A stretch of DNA of 64,000 nt, from assembly GCA_035712365.1 (NCBI GenBank), contig DASTAW010000033.1, positions 143,604 to 207,603 on the forward strand, written 5' to 3'. Both the position numbers and the translations under genes were made by a program. Source of the DNA: Terriglobia bacterium. Lineage in GTDB: Bacteria > Acidobacteriota > Terriglobia > UBA7540. Positions 41,944 to 51,172 of the stretch are shown here, one piece after another (within the stretch, counting starts at the first letter, position 1; each line of letters starts with the position of its first letter). The notes below the pieces were generated by a model that saw only the letters and a list, made by a program, of their open reading frames with translations, ran no database searches and was not told the origin of the DNA.

Positions 41944-43317
41944 ATGAGGAATGAGTCGATATCGCGGCGGGATTTTATGCGCAGAACTTCCACTGCTGCC
42001 GGCGCGGCGCTGGTTGGCAAATCGATCCTGCTCGAAGCTGAAAATCCTGCCGCTTCGCCCAGTCCTGTCCCGCCCAGCGACACGGTGCGCTTTGGCATGG
42101 TCGGCATCGGCATGCAGGGCTCGGGTTTGCTGGGTACATCCATCAGGCTTCCCGGCGTTGAATGCGTGGCGGCCTGCGATCTATACGACGGGCGGCACAC
42201 CCTTGCCAATGCAATTATTCAAAGGGAAACCGGCAAAACAGTCCCCGCCACCCGGCAGTATAAGGAGCTGCTGGAAAACAAGGACATAGACTGCATTGTT
42301 GCGGCGGTTCCCGACCACTGGCACGAGCGCATCATCGTGGACGCCTGCAGCGCAGGGAAGGACATCTATTGCGAAAAGCCCATGACGCACGAAGTAAGCC
42401 AGGGCTTTCCCATCATCGAGGCCGCGAACAAGAACCAGCGCATTGTGCAGATCGGCAGCCAGCGCCGAAGTTCCATCATCTATGCCAAGGCCAAGGAACT
42501 CATCGACTCAGGGGCCATCGGAGATGTCCGGCTGGTTGAAGACACGATGGGCAGGAATTCCCCTTGCGGCGCCTGGGTGTATCCGCCGCCACCCGGCCTT
42601 TCCACTGAGAACCTGGATTGGGAAACGTGGCAGGGTTCGGCTCCCAAGCATCCTTTCTCTCCCATTCGCTTCGCCCGGTGGAGAGCATTTCGTGACTATG
42701 GGGAAGGCATTCCGGGCGACCTTTACGTGCATCTGCTCACCGGGATCCACTACATCATGGGCGTGACCGCTCCTCCGGAGCGCGCCTACTCCCAGGGAGG
42801 ACTTTTCCAGTGGAATGTTGATGGGCGTGACTACCCTGACCAGATGTCCACGGTTTATGAATATCCGAATTTCCGTTGTATGATCCGCGTCACCCTCGAC
42901 AATGATGAGGATGAGGTGGTGAAGATCCTCGGGACTCGCGGAACCATTGAAATTCAGGGGCGCGGGCTCACCGTTTCACCCCAGGATGGAAAGGACCATG
43001 CGCCCTGCTACTATGCCTCGAGCTTCCCTCCCAAACTGCACGCCGAATATGTGAAGCAGTGGGAAGCCGAGCATAAAACCGCGCCGGGCACGGCACAGCC
43101 GATTGAGGGCGCCAGCTACCACACTCCACCCGGTTATAATGAAGACGCACAGCACCTTTGGAATTTCTTTCAGTCGGTCAGGACGCGGCGGCCGTCGGTG
43201 GAGGACCCGGTTTTCGGGAACAACACCGCCATCGGATGCCACCTGGCGAATTACTCTTATTTCCACAAGGCAGAGGCTATGTGGGATGCCGGGGGCAGGA
43301 CGATTAAGGGTTTATGA
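41944..43317 (+). CDS. Tat-exported Gfo/Idh/MocA-family oxidoreductase, second copy
   Basis: A 457-residue paralogue of the preceding protein. ATG 41944, with GGGGAGGTG upstream, gives SRRDFMRRTSTAAGAALVGK as the Tat signal; an in-frame upstream start is rejected because it would mask that leader. The same markers recur: FGMVGIGMQGSG, DIYCEKPMTHEVSQGFP and YPDQMSTVYEYPNF. The two proteins share most motifs but differ along the sequence, so the duplication is not recent. They probably act on related sugars in the periplasm. Confidence 0.9.
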   Translation: MRNESISRRDFMRRTSTAAGAALVGKSILLEAENPAASPSPVPPSDTVRFGMVGIGMQGSGLLGTSIRLPGVECVAACDLYDGRHTLANAIIQRETGKTVPATRQYKELLENKDIDCIVAAVPDHWHERIIVDACSAGKDIYCEKPMTHEVSQGFPIIEAANKNQRIVQIGSQRRSSIIYAKAKELIDSGAIGDVRLVEDTMGRNSPCGAWVYPPPPGLSTENLDWETWQGSAPKHPFSPIRFARWRAFRDYGEGIPGDLYVHLLTGIHYIMGVTAPPERAYSQGGLFQWNVDGRDYPDQMSTVYEYPNFRCMIRVTLDNDEDEVVKILGTRGTIEIQGRGLTVSPQDGKDHAPCYYASSFPPKLHAEYVKQWEAEHKTAPGTAQPIEGASYHTPPGYNEDAQHLWNFFQSVRTRRPSVEDPVFGNNTAIGCHLANYSYFHKAEAMWDAGGRTIKGL

Positions 43318-43441
43318 CAGGGCGGCTTCGGCACGACTTGGCATTGGCGAGAGCTAGGTCAACCGCTCTCTCTCGGACGGGCTGGAACAAGATATCTCCC
43401 ACGAATCACGTCTCTACCTTGGGCTCCGCGAGTTGGAAAAC

Positions 43442-44023
43442 ATGGCCCAGGATCCTACAGTTCGGCAATTGCTGGCAGGCATCACGCAGCGCGACGAGTC
43501 GGCGCTGGCTCAGCTCTATGACGTGGCAGCGCCCGGTCTCTTTGGGCTGATCACCGAAATCATCTCTGAAAGCGAGGCTGCGCAGGAAATCCTTAAAGAC
43601 GTTTTCATCCGTCTGTGGCGCGATGCAAAGCGGATCGAGGCGGGAGGAGGCAGCGTCAGGGTCTGGCTGGTACTGGAGGCCCGCGCAAGAGCTGTCGACT
43701 GGCAACGCTCGAAAGCAGGGTTGCGGACCACTGCCCATACCCGCGTGCAATGGCTGATGAAGTCGAATTCCTGGATGCCCCGCCCGGTTGACATTGAGTA
43801 CGTTGAAAAACGACGGCACCTTCTGGAGAAGTTAGTTCGCCGTCTCCCCAGGCCCCAAAGCGAGTTGCTGACACTGGCGATTGTGAAAGGCTTTACGGAG
43901 ACCGAAATAGCCCGGCAGGTTGAGCAGCCGCCGGGGCGGGTTGAGCATGAGTTGCGTGCCGGGCTGCGCTTTTTGCGGCACCGCCTGCGCGCCGTGATGG
44001 GAACATGGAGTGTCAGTATCTAG
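43442..44023 (+). CDS. ECF-family RNA polymerase sigma factor
   Basis: A 193-residue sigma factor. Region 2 is QRDESALAQLYDVAAPGLFGLITEIISESEAAQEILKDVFIRLWRDA, and region 4 is LVRRLPRPQSELLTLAIVKGFTETEIARQVEQPPGRVEHELRAGLRFLRHRL with its helix-turn-helix. The start is uncertain: ATG 43442 or the in-frame TTG at 43433; neither has a strong binding site. It overlaps the next gene by 19 bp, which encodes a zinc-type anti-sigma domain. That arrangement suggests a sigma/anti-sigma pair. It is only distantly related to the sigma factor at 16004. Confidence 0.87.
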   Translation: MAQDPTVRQLLAGITQRDESALAQLYDVAAPGLFGLITEIISESEAAQEILKDVFIRLWRDAKRIEAGGGSVRVWLVLEARARAVDWQRSKAGLRTTAHTRVQWLMKSNSWMPRPVDIEYVEKRRHLLEKLVRRLPRPQSELLTLAIVKGFTETEIARQVEQPPGRVEHELRAGLRFLRHRLRAVMGTWSVSI

Positions 44024-44232
44024 ACGACGTTTATGAACTGTTCCTGCTGGGCCTGCTGAAGCCGAAGGAGGCAGCGCCGGTGAAGGACCACATTGAGCGT
44101 GGCTGCCCGTACTGCATGGACCATCTTCGTGAGGCCGCCCAGTCCGTCTATTTCCTCCTCTCGGGGTCAAAAAGCCGCAAGCCTCCGCAGCAGGTAAAGT
44201 CTGAGATTCTGCGCAGCCTCCACCGGGAATGA
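44005..44232 (+). CDS. Short zinc-type anti-sigma factor
   Basis: A 75-residue soluble protein that overlaps the sigma gene by 19 bp in another frame, so its translation must be coupled. His29, Cys34 and Cys37 in HIERGCPYC form the H-x4-C-x2-C core of ZAS anti-sigma domains. There is no transmembrane helix or output domain, unlike typical membrane anti-sigma factors of this kind, so it would act in the cytoplasm. It may release its sigma factor after oxidation or loss of zinc, but that is inference. It is probably not truncated, as no downstream fragment of a longer protein is seen. Confidence 0.72.
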   Translation: MECQYLDDVYELFLLGLLKPKEAAPVKDHIERGCPYCMDHLREAAQSVYFLLSGSKSRKPPQQVKSEILRSLHRE

Positions 44233-44392
44233 GATGGAATTCTGCCCCGTCCCTGACGGCCGTGGGAACAGATCGGGTCCGTGGACGAGGACGATGCGAA
44301 CCGTCCCGAACTTGAAAATTCCTGAACAGGCCCCATGACCTTCCAAAGAGCGCGCAACTGACCACGAATCCTGAGCAGGCAGCCGCTTTCAG

Positions 44393-45790
44393 ATGGTTGC
44401 GGGACGAACAATGGCAGAACCTGGGCACAAAACGGGCCTGCGGCGCGACCTGGGATTCCTCCATGCCACGTCTCTCGCCATTACGGACATGGTGGGGATC
44501 GGCCCGTTCATCACCATCCCGCTTTTTTTGGCGACAATGGGCGGTCCACAGGCCATGCTGGGATGGCTTCTCGGGGCGGCACTGGCTTTCTGCGACGGCC
44601 TGGTGTGGGCGGAACTGGGCGCCGCCATGCCCAGAGCCGGCGGAAGTTACCACTACTTGCGAGAAGCATTCGGCCCGGCCGGAGCAGGCCGCTGGATTTC
44701 CTTCCTGGTCGTCTGGCAGATCATGTTTTCGGCGCCGCTGTCGGTGGCGAGCGGCAGCATCGGATTTGCCAACTATTTCCATTACCTCGTCCCCAGCATG
44801 ACGCCCTGGGAAGTGCGTGTGTTTGCGTCCACCATTCCCCTTTTTCTTATCCTCCTGCTGTACCGGCGGATCCGCGCGGTCGGCAACCTGTCAGTGGTGA
44901 TGTTGGGCGGCGTGATGATCGGCTGCTTCTGGGTCATCATCTCCGGACTGCCTCACCTTAGCGCCTCGCATATTTTTGATTTTCCGCCCGGCGCCTTCCA
45001 CCTGAATGTGCTGTTCTGGGCGGGCCTCGGACACGCTACCCTTTACGCGCTTTACGACTATTTCGGCTATTACAACGTTTGCTATCTGGCTGAGGAGATT
45101 CGCGAGCCGGGACGCATTATTCCATTGGCCATACTGTTTTCCATTTCGGCTGTGGCCATCGTTTATATTCTGATGAACACCTCGATTCTCAGCGTGGTTC
45201 CATGGCGAGAGGCGCAGCACAGCCACTTTATCGCTTCCGAGTACATCCAGAAGCTCCAGGGGCGTTTTGCCGGCCAGGTGATGACTCTGCTGATGCTCTG
45301 GATCGCCTTCGCTTCCGCTTTTTCGCTGTTGCTGGGGTATTCGCGCATTCCCTACGCCGCCGCGGCCGACGGCAATTTCTTCAAAGTCTTTGCCCGGCTG
45401 CACCCCCAGCACGATTTTCCTCACGTGTCGCTGGTGACGCTCGGCGTGATCGCCGCCGGCTTCAGCCTGCTGCGACTGCCGGAGGTGATTGTCAGCCTGG
45501 TGGCGACGCGCGTGCTTCTGCAGTATTTGCCGCAAGCGGTTGGCTTCTTTGTCCTCCGCTTCAGGCGGCCCGACATGGAACGCCCATTCAGGATGTGGTT
45601 TTATCCTATCCCAGGCGTTATTTCTCTGTTTGGCTGGCTGTATATTCTGTCTACTTCAGCGCGGGGAGCGCTGTTGTTTGCGCTTGTGGTGTTCGTGCTT
45701 GGCACCGCCGCTTACTTTTTCCGGGCCCGCGCCAACGGCGAGTGGCCTTTCCTTAAGGCGGGCAGCGTGAAGAATGAATACGGATCGTGA
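44393..45790 (+). CDS. APC-superfamily amino acid permease
   Basis: A 465-residue inner-membrane transporter (459 from the in-frame ATG at 44411). About twelve hydrophobic helices are present. The APC N-terminal signature is clear: LRRDLGFLHATSLAITDMVGIGPFI, with the unwound TM1 GIG-type motif, and AELGAAMPRAGGSYHYLREAFGP between helices 2 and 3. Substrate is not readable; the family moves amino acids and polyamines with protons or by exchange. A gap of 160 bp separates it from the anti-sigma gene, and it is convergent with the methyltransferase gene. Confidence 0.9.
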   Translation: MVAGRTMAEPGHKTGLRRDLGFLHATSLAITDMVGIGPFITIPLFLATMGGPQAMLGWLLGAALAFCDGLVWAELGAAMPRAGGSYHYLREAFGPAGAGRWISFLVVWQIMFSAPLSVASGSIGFANYFHYLVPSMTPWEVRVFASTIPLFLILLLYRRIRAVGNLSVVMLGGVMIGCFWVIISGLPHLSASHIFDFPPGAFHLNVLFWAGLGHATLYALYDYFGYYNVCYLAEEIREPGRIIPLAILFSISAVAIVYILMNTSILSVVPWREAQHSHFIASEYIQKLQGRFAGQVMTLLMLWIAFASAFSLLLGYSRIPYAAAADGNFFKVFARLHPQHDFPHVSLVTLGVIAAGFSLLRLPEVIVSLVATRVLLQYLPQAVGFFVLRFRRPDMERPFRMWFYPIPGVISLFGWLYILSTSARGALLFALVVFVLGTAAYFFRARANGEWPFLKAGSVKNEYGS

Positions 45791-45802
45791 CGACGGTTTT
45801 GT

Positions 45803-46591
45803 TCACGACTCCGCGCGCCGGGCGACCAGAAACATCCCTTCGTTGTGGGTAATCTCGATGTCATCTCCCTGGACCTGAGGTGAAAAGCCCGCCTTATCGC
45901 CTGCCGCGGATTTCTCCATGAGCCTGCGGGTCTCCAGGTACCGTTTGTCGCCGGGCTTGTGCCCCGCGCGGAGCATCCACTGGTCGAACGAACGCCGGTG
46001 CCGCTTGAAGGACTGGGAAACGATTTCGAGGCCGAAGTTGTCAAACATTCTTAAGAAGGTGGTCAGCCGCAACGATCGCGTGTGGGAGGGATCGCGAACC
46101 ACTTCAATCCGGTTGTGCAGGTCGAACTTATCGTCGCTTTCCGGGCCCAGAGTGTCATCCACAAATATGCTCCCGTCCGGCTTGGTCACGCGCAGCATCT
46201 CCTGGAGGACAAGTTCGGGCTTGGGTATATGGTGGAACGCGTACTGGCAGCTCACCAGACTGAAGCTGGCGTCGGGATAAGGAATCGCTTCTCCTTCGGC
46301 GCGAACAAAAGCCACGTTTCCGGCCTGCTTTTCGGCCTGGAACTGGCGCGAGTGGCGCAACATCTCGGGCGTCAGGTCCATTCCATATGCATATCGAAGC
46401 CCCGGAGCCATGGCGACAACCAGGCCTCCTGGCCCGCAGGCCACATCGAGGAACAGCATTTCGGGCTGGGGCTTCAGGAACCGGACTTTCTCCGCAATGA
46501 TCTCGGGTGAGTCCCGCACGGCAAACTTTGCGAAAGCTTCTGCTGTGTCCGTAAATTGCTTCTGGACCGTTGCCTGGTGTTTCTTCGACAT
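45803..46591 (-). CDS. Class I SAM-dependent methyltransferase
   Basis: A 262-residue soluble methyltransferase of the UbiE/methyltransferase type 11 kind. Motif I is LFLDVACGPGGLVVAMAP, the post-I acidic residue is in YGMDLTPEML, and the late block is PYPDASFSLVSCQYAFHHIPKPELVLQEMLRVTKPDGSIFVDD. The N-terminal helix HQATVQKQFTDTAEAFAKF is typical of this group. The methyl acceptor is unknown. A GGGGGAG site precedes ATG 46591. Confidence 0.9.
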   Translation of the reverse strand: MSKKHQATVQKQFTDTAEAFAKFAVRDSPEIIAEKVRFLKPQPEMLFLDVACGPGGLVVAMAPGLRYAYGMDLTPEMLRHSRQFQAEKQAGNVAFVRAEGEAIPYPDASFSLVSCQYAFHHIPKPELVLQEMLRVTKPDGSIFVDDTLGPESDDKFDLHNRIEVVRDPSHTRSLRLTTFLRMFDNFGLEIVSQSFKRHRRSFDQWMLRAGHKPGDKRYLETRRLMEKSAAGDKAGFSPQVQGDDIEITHNEGMFLVARRAES

Positions 46592-46803
46592 TCTTTCTTC
46601 AGCTCCCCCGATGCTCCTCTTTCTTTCCTGAATGTAATAGAATGCTCTTTCTTTGGGAAATACTAACGCAATTCACTACCACGGGCAGCAAATTGTTCGC
46701 CACAGGGCGGACGGCCAGGCGCCGTTTGAATTTGAGGAAGTATTTTCCTCGCCAGACAATGCGACCTTAAGAAGACCTTACTCTTGTTAGCGGGAGGCCC
46801 AGA

Positions 46804-47727
46804 ATGCCACTTGAAAGTACAGAATTAAAATCAGCGCTGCAAGGAATCGTCGGGTTTGGCGTGACTCCGTTCCGCGAAGACCTCAACGTTGACTTCGAGG
46901 CGCTGCGGCAGAACGCGGCATACCTGGCCGAGCACTGTGAGGTGGTGGTCCCGCTGGCGGGCAACGGCGAGATCTATGCGCTATCGCCCGAGGAGCACAA
47001 AGCAATCGGGCGGGCCGTGGTGGAAGAGGTCCAAGGCGAAAAGCCCGTGCTGGTGGGCGTCGGGTTCACTGTGCCCATCGCCCGCGATCTGGCGCAAGCC
47101 GCGGAATCCTATGGCGCCGACGGTGTCCTGGTGCTTCCACCATACTTCACGCACGCCAACGAAGATGGTCTCTTTGAATACTACAACTCCATCGCGGCGG
47201 CGACGAAGCTGGGAGTGATCTTGTTTCAGACGCACACCACCAATTTCAGCCCTTCGCTGCTCCGCCGTCTGGCGAAGGTTCAGAATATTGTCGGGATGAA
47301 GGACGAGCACGGAGATATGGACCAGTTCGTCCGCCAGTGGGGAGCAGTTGGAGACCGGATGGCGCTGCTTTGCGGCGTGGGAGAAATTCTCGCTCCCAGC
47401 TATTTCGCCCTGGGCGTCAAAGCGTTTACCAGCGGCATCGTGAACTTTATGCCCGAGACCTGCCGGAAGATTCTGGCGCACCTTCGCGCGGGAGAGTTGG
47501 AAACCGCCGCGCGCGTAGTTGATCGGGAGACGATGAGAGTTTATGACCTTCGCGTCAAAAGACCCGGTTACAGGACCCTGGTCATCAAGGAAGCCATGAA
47601 TCTTTGCGGACTGAATGCTGGTCGCGTTCGGCCACCGCTTGCACCGCTTCCTGAAGCAGACCGCCAGGAGTTGCGGTCCATCCTTACTGGCTTGGGGCTG
47701 TTGAAGGGCGAGGCCGCACTCAAGTGA
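46804..47727 (+). CDS. Dihydrodipicolinate synthase/KDG aldolase-family protein
   Basis: A 307-residue (beta/alpha)8-barrel protein of the Class I aldolase family that includes DapA, KDG aldolase and ketodeoxyglucarate dehydratase. The Schiff-base lysine is Lys166 in VGMKDEHGD. GGAGG precedes ATG 46804. Oddly, the usual catalytic Tyr, expected 25 residues earlier as in KDG aldolase, is Phe141 (ILFQTHT), so the normal proton relay would be changed. The early PLAGNGEIYALSPEEHKAI block corresponds to the GTTGE-type carboxylate motif with changes. Its role among sugar oxidoreductases suggests sugar-acid breakdown, but the changed active site leaves this open. Confidence 0.85.
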   Translation: MPLESTELKSALQGIVGFGVTPFREDLNVDFEALRQNAAYLAEHCEVVVPLAGNGEIYALSPEEHKAIGRAVVEEVQGEKPVLVGVGFTVPIARDLAQAAESYGADGVLVLPPYFTHANEDGLFEYYNSIAAATKLGVILFQTHTTNFSPSLLRRLAKVQNIVGMKDEHGDMDQFVRQWGAVGDRMALLCGVGEILAPSYFALGVKAFTSGIVNFMPETCRKILAHLRAGELETAARVVDRETMRVYDLRVKRPGYRTLVIKEAMNLCGLNAGRVRPPLAPLPEADRQELRSILTGLGLLKGEAALK

Positions 47728-47849
47728 ATGGCGACCGCCGGCCCTTAAACGGCTGACCGCCGGATTTGTATTTCCGGTCCTGCTGAAACGATGCCGGCAC
47801 CCCCAGAGGTGAGGGCGCAAAATGCGTAGACGTCCATGAAACGAATACG

Positions 47850-48572
47850 ATGTGTACAGGCATGAGCGAATTCGCTGAGCCTTGCTGCGTCCTGGTCCCT
47901 GCCGGTGATTTCCAGATGGGTTGCGCCGCCGGTCGGGACGACGAGCAACCCGTCCATCGAGTCTGGATCGACCCGTTTGAAATGGCGGTTTTCCAGGTCC
48001 GAAATCGCGACTGGGCGGTGTTCATGGATGCCACGGACCATCCTGGGCCTCCCGAATGGCGGAGTCGGGACTTTAGCCATCCTGACCAGCCGGTGGTGGC
48101 TGTAAACTGGCTTGAAGCCAATCAATACTGCTGCTGGTTGAGCCGAGTGAGTGGCCGGCAGTATCGCCTGCCCACGGAGGCCGAGTGGGAGAAAGCCGCG
48201 CAAGGCGGGAAAGAGGGCGCGCGGTATCCGTGGGGCGATGACTTGCCCGAGACGCACAGCGAATACATTCGCCGCTGGGCAGGGAGGATTTCCGGGCCCC
48301 TGCCGGTAGGCCAGGGCACGCCCAACCCATTTGGCCTTTATGATGTGGGCGAGAACGTCCACGAGTGGTGTGCAGACTGGTACTCGAAGGAATACTATGC
48401 CTGCTCGCCGAAGTGTAATCCCGCGGGTCCGCCGTCCGGTGAGCGGCGCGCATCGCGAGGAGGCGCCTGGCGTCACCACATCAAGGCGAGCCGTTGCGCC
48501 GCGCGCTCCAGCATTCCGCCAGATTTCCGGTATACGGATTACGGCTTTCGAGTGGTCCGCAACATCTCGTAA
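47850..48572 (+). CDS. Formylglycine-generating-enzyme-family (SUMF1-type) protein
   Basis: A 240-residue protein with the FGE-sulfatase fold: VLVPAGDFQMGCAAGRDDEQPVHRVWIDPF, LPTEAEWEKAAQGG, YPWGDD, GLYDVGENVHEWCADW and the final RASRGGAWRHH...RCAARS...YTDYGFRVVR. A true formylglycine-generating enzyme uses two Cys five residues apart to bind copper; here Cys216 is kept (RCAARS) but the first position is Ile211. So a normal sulfatase-activating role is doubtful, and no sulfatase is nearby. ATG 47850 or 47862 could start it. The neighbouring aldolase and hexosaminidase genes suggest a sugar-related operon. Confidence 0.87.
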   Translation: MCTGMSEFAEPCCVLVPAGDFQMGCAAGRDDEQPVHRVWIDPFEMAVFQVRNRDWAVFMDATDHPGPPEWRSRDFSHPDQPVVAVNWLEANQYCCWLSRVSGRQYRLPTEAEWEKAAQGGKEGARYPWGDDLPETHSEYIRRWAGRISGPLPVGQGTPNPFGLYDVGENVHEWCADWYSKEYYACSPKCNPAGPPSGERRASRGGAWRHHIKASRCAARSSIPPDFRYTDYGFRVVRNIS

Positions 48573-48621
48573 CCCGACTCAGAAGGCGGCGTAAAACAAC
48601 TCACGAAGAGCAGGAGACACT

Positions 48622-51033
48622 ATGCCAAACAGATTCGATCGCCGTTCATTCCTGGGCCGCACGACGGGTTCGCTGCTGGCGACCTCGATTCTTCCGGGCG
48701 CCAGCCGGGCCGCTGGTAGCGCGTTTGAGGGCGAAATGCCGGACGCACAACTTGGAGGCGGAGATTCGATGGGCCCTGCGGACCCGGTAGGGATATTTCC
48801 CAAGCCCCATGAGATGACCGAATCAACTGGACGTTTCCTGCTGAACGAGGAGAGCACGATCATCCTTCCCGGCGCAGCTTCCGAAAATGATCAGCGCCTG
48901 GCGCGTCATCTGGTCGAGGAATTGAGCGACCGCTACGGAGTCCAGCCTCGTGTCCGGAATGAAAATTCTCTGCCCAATGGCAATCGCTTCATCCTGATGG
49001 GATCGATTAACAATCCCCTGGTGCGTGAGTTTTGCCGTCAGCATCGACCGGACGTTAGCGCTACCAGTCCGGGTCCCGAAGGATATTACCTCCAGGTTGA
49101 TGACCATTCAATCGTGGTCGCCGGGTCTGACGACCGCGGAGCTTTCTACGGCCTGCAGTCACTCCGGCAATTGATCGGGAAAGGGGAGGGCCAACTCCAG
49201 GTTAATTGCGTGCAGGTACGGGATTGGCCTGACAAGCCATTTCGGGGGATTTACCTTTACGTGCCTGGCCGGGACAACCTTCCCATGTTCAAGCGCTTTG
49301 TGCGCGAGTTCATGGCTCGGTACAAGTTCAATACAGTTGTTATGGAAATGAACGCCTGTATGCGTTTCGACAGCCACCCGGAGTTGAATGAAGGCTGGGT
49401 GGAGTTTACGCGCGACACCAACTACAGCCGCCGCAATTACCCGCCGGGCCCCTTGCACGGCAGGGAACAGAATTCTTCACATCAGGACTGCGGGGACGGA
49501 GCATTCCTTGAGAAGGCTGAAGTGGCTGACCTGATTGAATGGTGCCGGCATCACTCGATTGAAGTCATTCCTGCCATCCCGTCGCTGACCCATGCCTTCT
49601 ACCTGTTGACCCGGCACAAAGATTTGTCGGAGGTTCCCGGCGACAAATGGCCGGATACGTACTGCGCGTCGAACCCGCAAAGTTACAAGCTCCTGTTTGA
49701 AGTGATGGACGAATTTCTGGAGGTGATGAAACCCAGCTTGGTCCACGCAGGTCATGACGAATGGTTCGCTCCTTTCGGCTTGTGCCCCTGCTGCAAATCG
49801 AAAAATCCTGGAGAAGTCTATGGCAATGATCTCATCAAGGTCCATGAGTATCTGGCAAACAAGAACACCAAGATGGCAATCTGGGGCGATTATCTGCTGG
49901 AGAGCGTACGCGGCAAAGGGCTGCGCAGGCACGTTACCCACGACGGATGGGTTTACCACTCGCCCGGCGCTATGACTCCGCAGCAGGTGAAGGAACTGGT
50001 CCCCAAAGACATCCTGATTTTCAACTGGTTCTGGTCCGAGAAGGAGAACGGCAGGAGTAACGAAGCACAACTGGATGATTTCGGATTTCGCCAGATTTAT
50101 GGAAATATGGAGCCGGACGTACAGAACTACCCTGAGCGCATCAAGCGTTCCACGATCATCGGTGGCGCTCCGTCAGCCTGGGAAGCGACTAACGAGTTCA
50201 ACTTCGGGAAAGATCTGATTTATAGCTTTTTGGGTTGCAGCAGTCTTCTCTGGTCAACCGGCGTTATGGAACCTGCGCAACTTTCTTCCACCGTCCAGGC
50301 CTCCATTCCGGGTCTGCGGCGGGACCTCAGCGGAGATACAACGCCCAGCGAAGCAGGCGATCCCGCGTCGCCCATCAACATCTCCCCCTCGTTTAACACG
50401 CCCCTCCGGCAATTGGTCTTCTCAGTTGACCTCAGCGGCATGCGCGGCGGAAGAATAACGATGGGCAACCGGGTGTTTGATCTGGAATCACCTGGCGCTG
50501 TCAGCGGCAATGCTCTCGTGATGGTGGGCGCGGAAGGTGAAACGCCGAACCCATTACCACGCGAGGTTCAAGGCATCCGAATTGGAGAAGACGCCACCGG
50601 TCTGATTTTTCTGCACGCCTGCGCTCGGCCCGCCACCAACAAAGAAGCCTACCGCCTGATCTGGGACATGCGCGACTCCGCGGACCTTTTGGGATGGTAT
50701 GAAGTGGTTTATGACGACGGCTTGCCTGAGGTTATCCCCATTCGCTACGGCGTCAACATTCTCGAATGGAACTGGCGTAGCCATCCCCGCCGGGGAGCCT
50801 ACTGCTACGGAGCCGATGAAGTAGCTTGCGGCAGAGAGGATACAGATTCCATCAGTTTTTTTGCGTTCGAATGGCCAAGTCCGCGTCTGGGCCAAGTGAT
50901 CCGAGAAGTCAATCTGAAGGGATCAACAGGATTTCGTGGTGCGGTCAAGGGATTTGAAAACCATTTTGGGAATGTCATCCCCAGCAACGGGGTGATGCTG
51001 AAAGCGATCAGCTTCGCGAAAAAACGAAGCTGA
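48622..51033 (+). CDS. Exported beta-N-acetylhexosaminidase (GH20)
   Basis: An 803-residue secreted enzyme. The N-terminus NRFDRRSFLGRTTGSLLATSILPGASRA is a twin-arginine signal. A GH20b-type N-terminal domain follows (YYLQVDDHSIVVAGSDDRGAFYGLQSLRQL, near residues 150-190). The catalytic barrel starts at FRGIYLY and contains the Asp379-Glu380 pair in HAGHDEWF, which polarises the N-acetyl group and donates the proton. About 250 further residues form beta-rich C-terminal domains. It would release terminal GlcNAc or GalNAc from chitin, peptidoglycan or glycans. AGGAG precedes the ATG. It is the last gene of the sugar cluster. Confidence 0.9.
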   Translation: MPNRFDRRSFLGRTTGSLLATSILPGASRAAGSAFEGEMPDAQLGGGDSMGPADPVGIFPKPHEMTESTGRFLLNEESTIILPGAASENDQRLARHLVEELSDRYGVQPRVRNENSLPNGNRFILMGSINNPLVREFCRQHRPDVSATSPGPEGYYLQVDDHSIVVAGSDDRGAFYGLQSLRQLIGKGEGQLQVNCVQVRDWPDKPFRGIYLYVPGRDNLPMFKRFVREFMARYKFNTVVMEMNACMRFDSHPELNEGWVEFTRDTNYSRRNYPPGPLHGREQNSSHQDCGDGAFLEKAEVADLIEWCRHHSIEVIPAIPSLTHAFYLLTRHKDLSEVPGDKWPDTYCASNPQSYKLLFEVMDEFLEVMKPSLVHAGHDEWFAPFGLCPCCKSKNPGEVYGNDLIKVHEYLANKNTKMAIWGDYLLESVRGKGLRRHVTHDGWVYHSPGAMTPQQVKELVPKDILIFNWFWSEKENGRSNEAQLDDFGFRQIYGNMEPDVQNYPERIKRSTIIGGAPSAWEATNEFNFGKDLIYSFLGCSSLLWSTGVMEPAQLSSTVQASIPGLRRDLSGDTTPSEAGDPASPINISPSFNTPLRQLVFSVDLSGMRGGRITMGNRVFDLESPGAVSGNALVMVGAEGETPNPLPREVQGIRIGEDATGLIFLHACARPATNKEAYRLIWDMRDSADLLGWYEVVYDDGLPEVIPIRYGVNILEWNWRSHPRRGAYCYGADEVACGREDTDSISFFAFEWPSPRLGQVIREVNLKGSTGFRGAVKGFENHFGNVIPSNGVMLKAISFAKKRS

Positions 51034-51157
51034 TACGTGGTGACGTGTCCGCGCGCCATGCCAGGCCACCGCCCGTTTTTCGCCGGATGTGTTTACGCGG
51101 ATCGCGAGCATCGGGCTTTGCTTTATCAAGTTCCAATCTGGCAGAAGTAGCGGATGC

Positions 51158-51172
51158 TATAATCCCTCCGTG
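51158..51172 (+). promoter_or_regulatory. -10 box directly upstream of the phoB start
   Basis: A perfect TATAAT at 51158-51163 is followed six bases later by the GTG start codon at 51170, where transcription would also begin. No ribosome binding site lies between them. A clear -35 box is not seen. Confidence 0.6.
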
